Below are positions 12,401 through 24,460 of a DNA stretch of 64,000 nucleotides, in pieces. Each line of letters starts with the position of its first letter. The first letter of the stretch is position 1. The translations under genes and the position numbers were made by a program. Source of the DNA: Halichondria panicea (taxonomy: Eukaryota; Porifera; Demospongiae; Suberitida; Halichondriidae); NCBI RefSeq assembly GCF_963675165.1, contig NC_087389.1:3842830-3906829 (forward strand), given 5' to 3'. The notes under the pieces were generated by a model that was not told the DNA's origin, searched no databases, and saw only the letters and a program-made list of their open reading frames with translations.

Positions 12401-15400
12401 AGGAGACTGGGGGATAATAGGTAAATAGTAAGGTAAAAGAGAATGGACGAGTGCATCAGTCACGCTGTGATTTTTTTTGGCTTAGTTGAAAATAGGTAAA
12501 GATCACTTCGCATAAAAGCTAAATTCAGTACTAGATAATACCTCTAAGTTGCTAATGAGAAAAGTGAAGACTGTCTGAGACTGCTGGTTGAGGGCAGCTG
12601 CCATCTCCCTCTTACGCCCTGAGGTCATGCCAGACTCGTACCCGTGGATGTCCTCAGCCAGACGACGAAATATTAGCAACACCAGCTCCACCTGGGTGGA
12701 CTGGGAGGGGAGAGGTGTGACAGCATGCAAGGACTGTACTTGAAGTGGTGGCATAATAGTACGCCTAATAATTATACATATTGTATAAGTAGCGAGAAAC
12801 CATTGAAGTTAGACCAATATCGTATAGCGGGTAATTTTGGTCGACAAGCTGACTTCCTTTCCCCACGAAAACGTAAAGTGTGATTCACCGCAACGCAGTG
12901 CAGGCAATGCAATTTTTTACTTAAGAAAATCAGTGAAACGAATTTTTTACCCCATGAAAATTACCCGCTATACGGTACTTAAATGGAAGCTGTTAATTGG
13001 CTAAAACAAACTGTGTACATAATTTTAGTGTGCTAGTGTAACATCACATTTCTCCCCTACACCCATACACACAACAGAATCACTACAATTTCAGTGCATA
13101 AAGCAATAATTATATGAGTGTAAAGACTAAAGATTATCTTACCCCACACTTTGAGACAGTCCCCAAGTCAGTGATAAACGAATCCCATCTCTGCGGCCAC
13201 ATCTTTTTGGCTGTTTCCACGGTGACCCTAGCCAGAGCCTCCTTAACGAAAGTGGGCTCTTGATCATAAGGAAGGAGTTTCTGCAGCATGAAAGAGAAGG
13301 AGTTGTAGTGCAGTTGAGAAGCACTGACATGATATAATTAGAGTAAAACATCAGCTAGGACTGCATGGATACAACACACAATGTTGCAGGAGCGTAGCCA
13401 TCATTTTTTGAAGGGGACAAAAAGCGGTTGTAAAGTGACTGTTTACCAGCCGCGCAGCACCAAAAATGTTGACAGGAAGCCATGCTTCTTACTTATATAC
13501 CTAGTTGGGTGTGGCCCGATGTTCTATTTGCGCAGGCTAAGAACGAGAGCTAGTCTATAGATTTCGACCAGAATAGCTCACAGTTTAGAGACTACATGTA
13601 AATTGTTTTACTTGCCACTAGCTAGCTAACTGCAGCCATACTTGGACCTGTGGATTATCCCCATACTTGCAAGTCTTACTTACCCAGACATCCAATCAGT
13701 GGTTCAGCCATACATCTGAGTATCCCTTAAATTACCTGGGATCTTCCCCTAATGTGCATGCATGTATCCAAGTTACCTAGACCATCCGGCTTCCCGCATG
13801 GTCTGTCCATGCACCTATAGCCCTTGCGTCTGTACCAAAAGTTATCCAAACCATCCAGGATCTTCCTGGACTATTCTACCCTGACTACAGTAAGACAAGG
13901 AAGAAAAGGGGGTGCTCAGCTAGATAAAACTAGAGCACTAAAGTGCAAACCCTCAGCTGGTGACATGATAATACAGAAACCAGAGGAGTGATAATGATGC
14001 AGTGCATGTAGCATGTATGACTAGCACAGCAACTCAAGGAGCAATAAAACTAAACTAACAACTGAGACATGCACTGTGGACTGGGATCACAGCAAAGAAG
14101 CCTGGAGTCTTAGACTTAGAGAAGTATGGCTCCTGCCAGGCTGGAGAGTAGGATCCAGAGCTAGCTAAGAATCAGTCAACAGCAGCAACAACAACCAACC
14201 CAGGCCAGTCACAATTCTACTTTGACCCTATTCAATTGTTCCTGGTACGGATCACTTCAGCAGCAAATACATATACCGTATGGGTAGAAAATTTCGAGGG
14301 TGTAAATTTTCGTGCAATTCAATATTCTGTCTTATTTGGAAAATTTTGCGGGTAGTAAATTTCGTGGAGTTAGGGTGTGTCACTATCTCGCATGCGTAAA
14401 CAAAGCCTTTCGCGGGTTTTATATTTCGTGTTCTGCAGCCACCCACGAAAAACGCGAAATTAAAAACACCTCGAAATTTTCTACCCGTACGGTAGTCAAG
14501 GCCACGTGTAGCTATAGCTAGCTGCCAACATGCAAGTTCAAGCTTCTTAGCTTTTGCTCGACAAAGAAGCTTTAACATCAAAATCTGCCACTATTTAAAC
14601 CAAGATATTGTTGTATGAAGGCTATCCATGCTGTAAACGCAGTACTGTGGCATCCAGGTGAGTAGAAAAGCCCATCACAAACAAACAAACAAACAGACCA
14701 ACGGACTACTATACCCGTGGCCGCCCACGCGCGCCTCGGGTAATAACCTGAGGTGAGTATTAGAAATCCAGAAAAAAGGGGGGGATTTCCCCCTTTGCTA
14801 CGCCACTGTGTTGAATACATATAGATTTCAGCAAGCTATTCATTAGTACAACTGTTGATAAAGTATACATGTACAGTAGCCCCTCGTTAATCCGGTCGCT
14901 CTTGGGACTATGCAGTTTGGCCGCGTAAGCAAGGTGGCCAGAATTCAGAAAGTGGATAATTATATGCGTATAAAGTCCATTAAAAAATCTGGTTTATATA
15001 GGGCGATCAAAACTGACTAGTTTACGGGAATAGTGAGGTGACAACCTTTCAAGGCGAGTTTTGTGCAGTAGTGATCTAGCTAGCAATTGGTGCCAAACAA
15101 AACGGTTGGTATATTGTATCGAGGTGACCGTTCATAGGGGCGGATTAGCGAGAATCTACTATACTCACATTTGAGAGGAACTGAAGCAGGTTCAGTTGGA
15201 ACTCTCTGCCATCATCCAGACTCAAGCTCCTCCATCGATACCTAGAGAAGAGATACGGACGTATCAGTAATTAGAATATCAAGCTTAAATTAGATGGTAC
15301 GAAAAACTTCTGTATCATGTTCAACTGCTAATTAGAGTTGATGCAGTCTTTTGACAATAGAGCTGCCCGCTATTTTGTATCTTGCTTAGATAGTGGTGAC

Positions 15401-16371
15401 AACAGTTGGACTATACGAATGTAGAAGGTCTCTCTCTACTCATTGAGCATCCATCAACTCTCACTTTGTACAATATGAACACTCACTTAACAAAATGCTC
15501 CATGAGTTGCAATCCAAAGTGCCTGATGACAGGGACGTGCTCCTCGGACAGAATGAAGCCACACCTCAAACAGTACGGACTCTCATCTTTGAACTGCTCC
15601 ACTTTCTATAAAAACAAGAAATTAAAATTGACAGCTAAATGTATTTCAGTAATTCAGCAAAAGTGATACGCAAACAGGGACTTCAAACAAACAGTAGAAA
15701 TCAACAGAAATCAAGCATGAAATCCGATATCTTTCATGAAATCACAAAATCTCAAATGAAATCGTAACAGGACTAGGCAACCATGCCTTTTTTTAAAAGG
15801 GTGTGGTCTCCAGTGTAGGTGAAGATTACACCCTTTCTTCGAACCGCACTCATTGTCTCTATTGAGATGATTTTTGTGAAGAGATTGTCTCCTATCAGTG
15901 TGCAGTGAGCAGCTCTGAACGTTGAACGCGAACAATTAGCTAGAATCAGATGTCATTGTTCAATTACCACATCCCTAAAATGTCATGTTAACATTTACTA
16001 GGAGATTACTAGTAAGCTTACAACACTTTCATCATGACTTGTGCTAGTCATGTTACTTTGTGCACAATATTTGTGTAGAGCTATTGGTAGTTCGGCACTC
16101 TTCCGTTCTTATTCTTATTATTATAGATCTACTCTTTCTCCTAGTATTAAGCTAGATCATAGCCCTGGTTCCAGGCTAGATCTAGATCAGGGTCCATAGG
16201 CAATCTATCTAGATTAGGTCTTGGAAGCACAAAACCTACCTGACTACACTCTGCTCTCTCTGCCTGAATGGACGAGGGGTCCATGATCTTGTTGACACAG
16301 GATATGAGGTCTCGACACAGCAGCAACAAGGCATCCTGCTTCTCATGCTCAGAGGACCATTGGACAGCCAT
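9490..16371 (-). CDS. XPO5: Exportin-5, exons 1-12 (N-terminal third, truncated)
   Basis: XPO5 is the Ran-GTP karyopherin that exports pre-miRNA hairpins. Exons on the minus strand: 16371-16240, 15605-15487, 15241-15169, 13280-13143, 12700-12542, 12406-12221, 12140-12049, 11772-11670, 11273-11190, 10907-10744, 9831-9741 and 9612-9490, all with GT-AG borders. Matches to human XPO5 include KIMDPSS, VIRHFGLQLMEHFVK, WPQRWD, EEQYVFLKRVCQVL and EYSRLDFD. Junction phases agree except at exon 10, where a run of four T residues leaves the frame one base short; five T residues would restore it and recreate a Q-F-L match. Only about 440 of roughly 1,200 residues are covered. After exon 12 the DNA enters duplicated block copy 1, so this is either a 3'-truncated duplicate or a gene with a very large following intron. 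I favour a truncated duplicate. Confidence 0.85.
9975..10281. mobile_element. MITE with 9-bp TSD in XPO5 intron 10
   Basis: 307-bp element with near-perfect inverted repeats of about 65 bp, starting TAGTCTCGAATACCAGCC. It is flanked by the exact 9-bp direct repeat GGGTGTCCA at 9966-9974 and 10282-10290. Size and TSD length suggest a Mutator-like (MULE) non-autonomous element. There is no coding capacity. It lies in the intron between XPO5 exons 10 and 11. Confidence 0.88.
12818..12978. mobile_element. Short palindromic MITE (CGTATAGCGGGTAATTTT family)
   Basis: Inverted-repeat element of about 160 bp inside an XPO5 intron. The ends CGTATAGCGGGTAATTTT and its complement can pair. Related copies lie at 14275-14494, 37694-37999, 49896-50137 and 56391-56554, all noncoding. 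Confidence 0.75.
14275..14494. mobile_element. Short palindromic MITE in XPO5 intron
   Basis: The ends ACCGTATGGGTAGAAAATTT and its complement (CTACCCGTACGGTA) are inverted. Interior ORFs on both strands arise from the palindrome. Same broad family as 12818-12978. Confidence 0.75.
14874..15161. mobile_element. Small TIR element (CAGTAGCCCCTCGTTAATCC type)
   Basis: Imperfect inverted ends, CAGTAGCCCCTCGTTAATCC against the complement of GGATTAGCGAGAATCTACTA, lie just upstream of XPO5 exon 3. An inverted partial relative occurs near 30449-30600, sharing the internal CGAGGTGACCG-type sequence. There is no coding content. Confidence 0.55.
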
Positions 16372-16448
16372 CTTCAACCTCGTGGTCTTGCAGCATTCAG
16401 CCCCTCCCACTTCCTAATTTTCAAGCATTCGCACTCTGTGGCATGCAC

Positions 16449-16469
16449 TAGCCTCGATTCCAGGCCGAT
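16449..16469. repeat. Solo transposon end (TAGCCTCGATTCCAGG) at left edge of block copy 2
   Basis: About 21 bp matching the terminus of the RecQ-bearing transposon at 26500-28073 sits exactly where block copy 2 begins, between the XPO5 5' flank and the duplicated sequence. Only the outer part of the TIR is present. Copy 1 cannot be compared, because the window starts there. Confidence 0.7.
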
Positions 16470-16601
16470 ACGCTATGAAGTAACAATTATAGCCATAGAA
16501 AACGGGGTTCTATGAATATCTAATGTATCGTGATACTATTGTTACATTAATTGCTCATGATCACTATCGATAAACATGCAGTGATTTAGATGCTGTAGAA
16601 T

Positions 16602-18355
16602 TCAATCCACAAAGTTAGACAATGATGCAAATCTGTTCTGAGTAGGGATCGAATATTGTAATTGAACAGCATGGGCTTGGCGAACAGGTTCGACTGGTGC
16701 ATCCGGGAGAAGCTCTTTCGTTATTGCATTGTACATAATCCTCCCTTCTTCGTCAAGCATTGAGTAGAGAGGATTGGGTAAGTTCACGAAAAATTTTTGA
16801 AATACTGTTGCAGAGAACATACGACCCAGGCTTTTGTAGGTAAAAGGGCAGCCGAGGATCTGGTTGAAAGTATTGGCAAGGTGAAGCATGCATTCCCATT
16901 GAGCTAAGTAGTGGATCCGATCAAGAGCCTTCATTTGGTTACGGCAATCCTTAATTTCATCACTGCCTTTACAGAGACACTTTTGAAGGCAGAGAACTAG
17001 AGCCAAAATGAAAGCCTTGAATCGATGGTCCACACTTGAGTGAATAGCCATCAGCCAACACCGGCTTGCAACTACTGATAATTTCAGATCCTCAGAGACA
17101 TTCTCCAATTCCGCTGAAATTTGTTCGCACTGAAATACACGTAAAACGATGTCTCTTCGTTTTATTTTGGGCATATCAGGAATATTCAACAGATTGTGTG
17201 ATCCAAGAATCTCTAAATGCTTCTCATTGAGTGAGGAGGAAATTTTTCGTTCTTCTAATTTACACAGCGATTTTTGCCTGACCCCCACAATAATTTCAGG
17301 GATACTGCCACTTTCATAGCAACTAATGAGAGCACCAATAACATACAGAAGGACCGAATTGGTCACTTTCCAAGCAGACTCTCTCTTCATATCTTCAACA
17401 ACTAGTAGATAATTCCAGATTTGCTCCCCTCCAGAATATGGCCTACCAAGAAATGCATTACATTGCGCGAAAACTCTCCTCTTTTGAAACGAGATACAAT
17501 CCACTGAGGGACTGATGTACTAAATGCTGAGTGTTGAGACAGGTCTTCAAATGAACGAGGGACAACTTCATAAAACTTGTGATCACTAGCGAGTTCTGCT
17601 TGATAATCATCAATGTTTAAAGAGGAGGTACTAAGCTTTTCAACTATTAACTCTACTTTAGACTCTCGATCAATTCCTAGCTCAGGTAGTGCATGGCGAC
17701 CGTGAAAGTCGTTGCCAAGACAGAATGGCAGGAACAAGCGGATTTGAGGGTGGCTAAAGTTGCACGTTTGATCGAATTTCCGACAGTCAAAGTACCTCAC
17801 CTCTCTTTTAAGGTCTTCTAAATTGTCGGGCATGAGGATCAATCCGTGATCTATGTTAAAAATGAAAAAATCTGAGTCATAACCTAAGACGGGACAGCCA
17901 ACATGATTTGCAAGTGACACCACATCTCGATCAGCTTCACCATCGGCAACAAAGAACCTAGCCCCAATAGTTTTACGAACAGCATCGACAAACACAATTT
18001 TTGCCAGATTAGGAACAATCATCTCGTTCTTTTTCAGCTGTTCAATCTGAGATTCAGCCCTACTCAACATCCTAAGCCGCTGTAAAACTCGATCGTCACT
18101 AGTCGCTGCCTTTTCATTTTCATAATCAATACCATCGACTACCACATAGGCCTCGATTCCGATAGATTTTAGCATTGTAAAGAAATTTACAACTTTCTCA
18201 TAAAACTCATAATAATCACCCCATCCAATTCCACAAAACAATTTATAGGGCAAGCTAAATCCATCAATGACAATCCTACTGGAAACTTTTCTCAGGGCTA
18301 CAGACTCGAAGTGCCCCATCTCTTTCATGTAGGCGGTTAAGGTCCGAATTCCCAT
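16602..18355 (-). pseudogene. Asteroid-like nuclease A', frameshifted duplicate of gene A
   Basis: Nearly identical to gene A from its start at 18355 (MGIRTLTAYM) to the stop at 16602. Near 17420-17422 it has lost one T relative to copy 1 (ATTTGCTC here, ATTTTGCTC in copy 1). The N-terminal 317 or so residues, including the DGEADRD and DSDFF motifs, therefore run into an early stop. The C-terminal 260 or so residues continue in another frame. All metal-binding residues of the N-terminal domain are intact, so a truncated nuclease-domain protein could be made. A homopolymer sequencing error cannot be excluded from the sequence alone. Confidence 0.85.
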
Positions 18356-18659
18356 GATCAACAATCGATACAGCAATTAAGTTCACAAAAACTTCCTGTC
18401 AGTGAATTATCTTGGCCCACAATACACTACTTGAACACAGTCAGTTTTTGTATAGCTGTAGATCTAATGCACCATTAGCTGTGATCGCCAAAGCAGCAGT
18501 GAAATGAAACTAAATTCACTGACCGATAATTATAATACAAAACTGGCTACTACCTATACGGGGAAAAACAATCCCTGAAATTTTGAAAACCACCATATAA
18601 GTACTTATATAATAGTATTTGTTCGTTATATAAAAGAGCATTCTTAGAGGCCGTGACAT

Positions 18660-19610
18660 GCAATAAAATAACACAAATGGTCATACGATCATATGACATA
18701 TTAAAGCATCCACCCACACCGATTGTAAGGTTTGTCTTGTGACAGCTGGTGTCTTATTACAACAAATACCCATTGTAAGGTTTGTCTTGTGACAGCTGGT
18801 GTCTTATTACAACAAATACCAGAGTATCCAAATTTGAATAAATTTGTGTCAAGCTTCAGTTGAGGGGATTAGTAAAATGTGTACTTAATTTTCCACTCTC
18901 TCTTCCATAGGCAACTTACTGTCACCTTGTTGACTGAGTATACAAGGAATAAAACATGGATGGCATGGATCATGATGACAGCATGTAAATATCAGAAATA
19001 GAGCTCGAGAAAGAGTCAGCCAAATATTTAAGTATACAAGAAAACTTATAAAATAGTTACTATATATAATTATAGAGTCACCAACCTTAGCATTGTCTAG
19101 ATTCCCCTCTACCAAATCATCGGACATTATGATGGGTACATTCAATGATGTGTGGATGATTCTGTTGTATACTGTCACCTAGGTGGATGAACAACAGATG
19201 CTGAGTGCATAGTAGTGTTGTATGAACATTATGGACTAGTTGGACAATACACCCAGATGTACAACTCGATCAAGTGTACTCATTTTCATTGTTTAATAGC
19301 TATAACGTTCTCAGAACAATCAGAGGTGAAAATGCATGCTTTACACTTCACATTAAGAACAACTCACCACTTGAGGAGCTCAGCATTAGTGTTCCAGTTC
19401 AACACTCGAGGAATGCGACCAGACCCTCCCACTCTATGTACAACATGGAACTCCGACTGCACTCTGCATGCATGCGTATATAATACAATACTCACATTAA
19501 CATTGTGCACATTTCAAGATGTCTTGACCAAAGTCTAGAGCTTATAAGCATTACCAGGTCTGAGGAGTGCATTCTTACAGCTAGGTTCTGGGAAATCATG
19601 CATAAGGTCA
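18660..19610. other. Segment present only in block copy 2, with exon-like pieces
   Basis: Inserted here, or deleted from copy 1, at the position equivalent to 2190. It begins with two tandem 50-bp units (18722-18771 and 18772-18821, starting ATTGTAAGGTTTG). On the minus strand three stretches look like exons with plausible splice borders: around 19590-19550 (ADFDLMHDFPEPSCK), around 19440-19375 (GRIPRVLNWNTNAELLK) and around 19178-19085 (YNRIIHTSLNVPIIMSDD). I do not recognise the protein. It may be a relic of a host gene once neighbouring gene A. Confidence 0.45.
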
Positions 19611-20387
19611 AAATCAGCAATAGACTACTGTAGAAACACATCATTCTTGGAAGTGTGAATACCATTTAATAGTACCCACACCACAAAAAAGCCCATTGAC
19701 TTCAAAGGAGACAGCCTGACAAAGTCTTACTGAAAAATGGGAGTCAAAAAGCTGAGCACCTATAATTCTACAAGTTAATTTATTCTACTACCTTCAAAAC
19801 CTCCTTCAAAACCAACGAACTGTCTCGAGAAGCTCAACGATTGTATGATTCTGTGTCTGTGTAATATTAGATCCACCCTTAACCCGTTACAAACTTAACT
19901 TCAATTGTTCATGTAGAAATTTCTTCTGTTCAGCTACAACCGTATATATACAACCCCTTTTCGAATTACGAATCTACAGATGTATAGAATGCTAATTGAT
20001 ACAGTCATGCAATGCTACTTTGTTTCTTTCAATACTTTATTGTTATGTGTTGGCTGGACCATAATTTGCCATTTTTTGGCCTTGGACCATGGGCTATAAT
20101 CCGTGGTAAGGCAAAATTGCTATCCCTCAAATAGGTGATACCATTGAAAGGTGGCAATGAAGACATTTACTTTTGAAATACACTCGAGGCAGGACAGAGT
20201 GAAATTTAGTAATAGGCATACCAATAGCCTGAATTATATGCAGCTTAGTGTCTAAAGAAATTCAAGCTTCATGAAAATTAATGCGTTTGTTTAGGCAAAA
20301 TCACATTTTTACCCTATTTCCGTGTATCAAATGTGTGCCGTGACAGTATCATTTGCTGATACACAAAGATTAATACACAGTCATGTA

Positions 20388-21034
20388 CAGTGCATGCATC
20401 CAGTAGAATACCACAAATGTGTGAGTATAGTTGTACTTAAATGTATCTTAACTAAGAAATTGCACTGATACCATTGTGTAGGTGAATGAATATAAAGCTT
20501 ATTCAAAAATATTTCCCCAAAAGTTGTTAGTTGTTATTGTGAGAAATCAAAAACGGCGTGATTGTAAAAAAAATGTGTGTAACATTAATTATCTCTGGAA
20601 CTAAAGTATTTTGGGACAATTTTTTCTTATTAAAAGTTAGAAAATTTATTTAAGCTTAATAATGTTTGGACCCTAGCCGTAAGATCTTCTTCAAATCTCT
20701 CCCTAACCGAAACGGAAAACTAGCAATTTTGAGCACTGCAAAGGATGTGTAGACATGTACGCAACATTGAACCTTTTACATAATTATAGCCAAACTATCT
20801 ATAGATGTTGTGAAAGTTCCAAAACGTAGCCGGAAACCATTGGCCTTTTCTCTCCCTGTCTGATTACCCAATAACAATTGTTTACTCAACCTTAATACAT
20901 TTTTGGATACCCTGTAGCTTATCATTCACCTATACACATGCACTGGTATCAGCACATTTTCTTAGAATGGTTAGATATTTACATTTAACTACTCACATAT
21001 TTGTGGTATATAGTTTATAGGATTGAATGCACTG
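20388..21034. mobile_element. Tc1/mariner-like MITE, block copy 2
   Basis: Orthologous to the insertion at 2964-3606, at the same place in the duplicated block and so inserted before the duplication. The ends are CAGTGCATGCATCCAG and GAATGCACTG. Confidence 0.82.
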
Positions 21035-21118
21035 TTACACAATACACATTTTTTGGTTTTACTTTCACAACAGTCTCAGTCTTCTTACTAGGTATAGTCT
21101 TGGGAGCAGCATAGGTTT

Positions 21119-22472
21119 AACAAACAGGTTCAACTTGTGAGGAGAAGTTCTTTCGTTATCGCTTCGTACATACAAGCACCTTCGAAGTCAAACCTTGTAT
21201 GAACGCCTGGACCGCTGACAAAAAAGCTTTGAAATAGTGTTCCTGAGAACATTTGGCCCAGACTAGTGTAAGTAAATGGATAGTTCAGAATTTGATTGAA
21301 TGAATTTGCAAGGTGGAGCATGCATTTCCACTGTGCTAAATAGTGGATCCGGCGAAGGCGAGCCATTGAGGGTTCTTGGTAATGTCCCGCTTCATCAATC
21401 TGTCAAGCTCCCCTACACGTTTGAAAGCAAAAAACTATAGTGCTGAAATGAAAGCCCCAAAATTATAATCAACATTGTAAAATTTTCAGCCAGCATCGGC
21501 TTGCAATTACCGCTAACTTCAGCTTTTCCCAAAGTCTTTGAAACCGATTTGCAGTGAAATACACGTAAAATAATTTTCTCTCTATCTAGTAGGGGCATAT
21601 CAGAGATAGTTTGTAGGTCATGTGACCTGAGTATACTTAAATGCTTTAACGAGATCTAGAGGTTGATTTCATTGTCCACAGGTGAACACAAGCAGTCCTG
21701 CCGACTTTTCACAACAATGCTGGGGATCCCGTCCCTTTGATAGCAACTAAGCAGAGCACCAATAAAATACAGAAGGACGGAATCAGTTAATTTCCAAGCA
21801 GATTCTAATTTTAAATCTTCAACCACTAATATATACTTTCAGATTTGTTTCCCCTCTAGAAGATCCACGGCCAAGAAATGCATTGCGGTATGAGAAAATT
21901 CTCCTCTCTTGAAACGAGATACAATCCACTAAGGGACTGATGTACTAAACGCTGAGTGTTGAGACATGTATTCAAAAGAACGGGGAACAACTTCATAGAA
22001 CTTACGATCACTAGCGAGCTCTGCTTGATAATCATCAACGTTTAAAGAGAGTAAGTTTTTTAAATACTAGCTCTACTTAGAGCATCTTGATCTATTCCTA
22101 GCTCAGGTAGTGCATGGCGACCGTGAAAGTCATTTCCAAGACAGTACAGTATATATATAAGAAGAGGCAGATTTTCGGGTGGCTAAAGGTGAACTTTTGA
22201 TCAAATTTTCGACAGTCAAAATACTTTATTTAACGGGCATGACTATGATCAATAGAAAAAATCCGAGTCCAAACCTAAGCCAAGATGATTTGCAAGTGAC
22301 ACCACATCTCGATCAGCTGTTTCACGGACAGCATCAACAATTTAAACACTACTTTTGCCAGAGTAGGTACAATCACCTCGTTCTTTTTAAGCCGTTCAAT
22401 CTGAGATTCGACCTTACTCAACGCCTTAAGCCGCTGTAAAACTCGATTGTTACTAGTTGCTGCTCTGTACAA
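21119..22472 (-). pseudogene. Asteroid-like nuclease pseudogene, block copy 2
   Basis: Duplicate of the pseudogene at 3690-5050 with the same major breaks. The C-terminal fragment (21130-21366), the middle fragment (21413-21598) and the N-terminal remnants up to 22472 align piece by piece. No frame spans the catalytic motifs. Its 5' end faces gene B' about 255 bp away. Confidence 0.85.
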
Positions 22473-22726
22473 AAATTAAGACAGTATTCATCACCTCTGA
22501 AGCAGAATCTTTAGTCACATCTTTGATGGCTAACAATTGTAAATTAAAACTATCTGGCACAATAAATACACAATGGACGCTGAATAAGGAAAAGAGGCAA
22601 AATAACAAGACAATGTATGTCTATAAGGTTCTATAAACCTAAGTTTATTCATTACTACACATCAGGTGACTATTTCGGATAACATAAAATTAATTGTTAA
22701 TACACATTTATTATATTAACATCGAA

Positions 22727-24460
22727 ATGGGAGTACCCAAATTGAAAAAGTTTGTGTCCAGTAGCAAAGGATGGGACACAATACAAGTGTCAGGTGAAGT
22801 AGTCATCGATGGCAACTCACTCTGCTATAATCTGAACAAACAGCATGAGTGGAAGTTTGGAGGTGATTACAAAGAGTTCTATGAAACGGTTACAGTGTAC
22901 ATTCGAGAGCTCAAGGCATTAGGAATAGAGCCGTACATTGTGGTGGATGGTATGGATCACGATAACAGCAAGTATCAGACGTACATAGCGAGAAACGAAG
23001 AGCGTATCAACGGAATTGCTATCAGCCAATCCCTAGGCACAGCACCACACAACATTGTTCGTCCACTGTTTATACATACTGTGTTTCTTGATGCACTGAG
23101 AGACTTGAAGACAAAATTCTTCATAGCAGACGGAGAGGCAGATCGAGATATTGCATCCCTTGCCAATAGTTTATCTTGCCCTGTTATCAGTGAAGATTCA
23201 GACTTCTTCATTTTCAACATTGAAGCTGGCTACATACCATTGACAGGTGGTGACCAACAAACACTAATTGATTTTCAAAAGCCAGTCAAACGATTTCAGT
23301 ATAAAGAATTCGATAAAAGCTTAAAACTGAACGAAGAACAGCGGCTGTTCTTTCCTTTTATCCTAGGCAATGACTTCCATAAGGGTGTTTCACGGTCCTC
23401 ACTGCAATTAACCTCACGCACACCACTCCGCGACATCTCAAGAAAACTAGCAATGCTAGATTTCAGCAATGCAACTTTGACACAATTTGTTTGTCCAAAC
23501 CCCACAAGCCAGATGGAAAATATCAAATTGTACTACAGAGGGACAGCTCAATCATTTGATGACCTTGCATCCACCAGTTCACTTCTGGAGTTGTATCCAC
23601 ACACCCCAGAGTGGATCATGCAGGAGTACAAGAATGGTAGGTTCATGGCTCCAATAATGAGTCTTGCAACTTGCCCTACTATGAAGCGGTGGCGACACAC
23701 CATAGTGGTTGAAGATTTCAGCCAACAAAGCGCGTGGAAGGTTACAAAAATTGGAAGAAAATTCATCATTGGGGCTTTACTTGGTGACCAAGCAAACAAG
23801 CATCAGATAGTGACAACCGAAATTAAGCCACCATCACCTGACAACTCAAAACTTGCATTGGTGGACACCAAAGTCATCTTAGCTCCAAAGCACACCAAAA
23901 TTCTACCTGTGCCACTAAAAGATGTTCCACAAATGCCAGTCACCGTTCGCAAGGAGATAATGTATCGTGTGTTTCACTATACCGAGCCTGCTGAGTCGGA
24001 CATTCCTGAGGGGCTACAGTTAGCCATGATCGCAGGGCGCTGCTGGGTACGTAATGTAGCTTGCGACAATACACACCTGATTCAGTCACTCGTATGCTGT
24101 ATTCTAACCTGCTACGGCCATTTTCAAATGATTGATCGAAAAGACGAATGTAAGTTAGCTCAACATGAGATTCTGTTTTTTCTACACTCCTATGCTCAGT
24201 GGCAGTGTCTACTACATCACGTTATCGCGTTTAACCAAGTTCTAAGCCACCCCTTTCCATACACAAGCCCTGCTAGGCTATTCTCTTCAAGTTTACTTCT
24301 ACACTTCTACCAGCAGACCTCACAGGTCCTACAAGAAAAGATGGACACATTGGCAACGAGTATGCTACAAATAATTACAGAGAGCAAGTATTCTACTGAA
24401 AGTTTGAAAAATATTGAACTAGAGCCTTCGCAGACAAAGAAACGTCGCACTACATACTGA
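22727..24460 (+). CDS. Asteroid/ASTE1-like XPG-family nuclease, gene B'
   Basis: Intronless 577-aa duplicate of gene B, fully open, starting at the ATG at 22727 (MGVPKLKKF). The catalytic acids D28, D74, E137/D139/D141, D157/D159 and D216 are all kept, as is the basic C terminus KKRRTTY. I counted about 14 amino-acid replacements from gene B, none in these motifs. They include N to I near residue 99, R to L near 180 and P to S in the linker. Two open copies alongside a broken A' suggest gene B is retained preferentially (inference). The upstream region shared with the head-to-head pseudogene probably holds the promoter. Confidence 0.87.
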   Translation: MGVPKLKKFVSSSKGWDTIQVSGEVVIDGNSLCYNLNKQHEWKFGGDYKEFYETVTVYIRELKALGIEPYIVVDGMDHDNSKYQTYIARNEERINGIAISQSLGTAPHNIVRPLFIHTVFLDALRDLKTKFFIADGEADRDIASLANSLSCPVISEDSDFFIFNIEAGYIPLTGGDQQTLIDFQKPVKRFQYKEFDKSLKLNEEQRLFFPFILGNDFHKGVSRSSLQLTSRTPLRDISRKLAMLDFSNATLTQFVCPNPTSQMENIKLYYRGTAQSFDDLASTSSLLELYPHTPEWIMQEYKNGRFMAPIMSLATCPTMKRWRHTIVVEDFSQQSAWKVTKIGRKFIIGALLGDQANKHQIVTTEIKPPSPDNSKLALVDTKVILAPKHTKILPVPLKDVPQMPVTVRKEIMYRVFHYTEPAESDIPEGLQLAMIAGRCWVRNVACDNTHLIQSLVCCILTCYGHFQMIDRKDECKLAQHEILFFLHSYAQWQCLLHHVIAFNQVLSHPFPYTSPARLFSSSLLLHFYQQTSQVLQEKMDTLATSMLQIITESKYSTESLKNIELEPSQTKKRRTTY

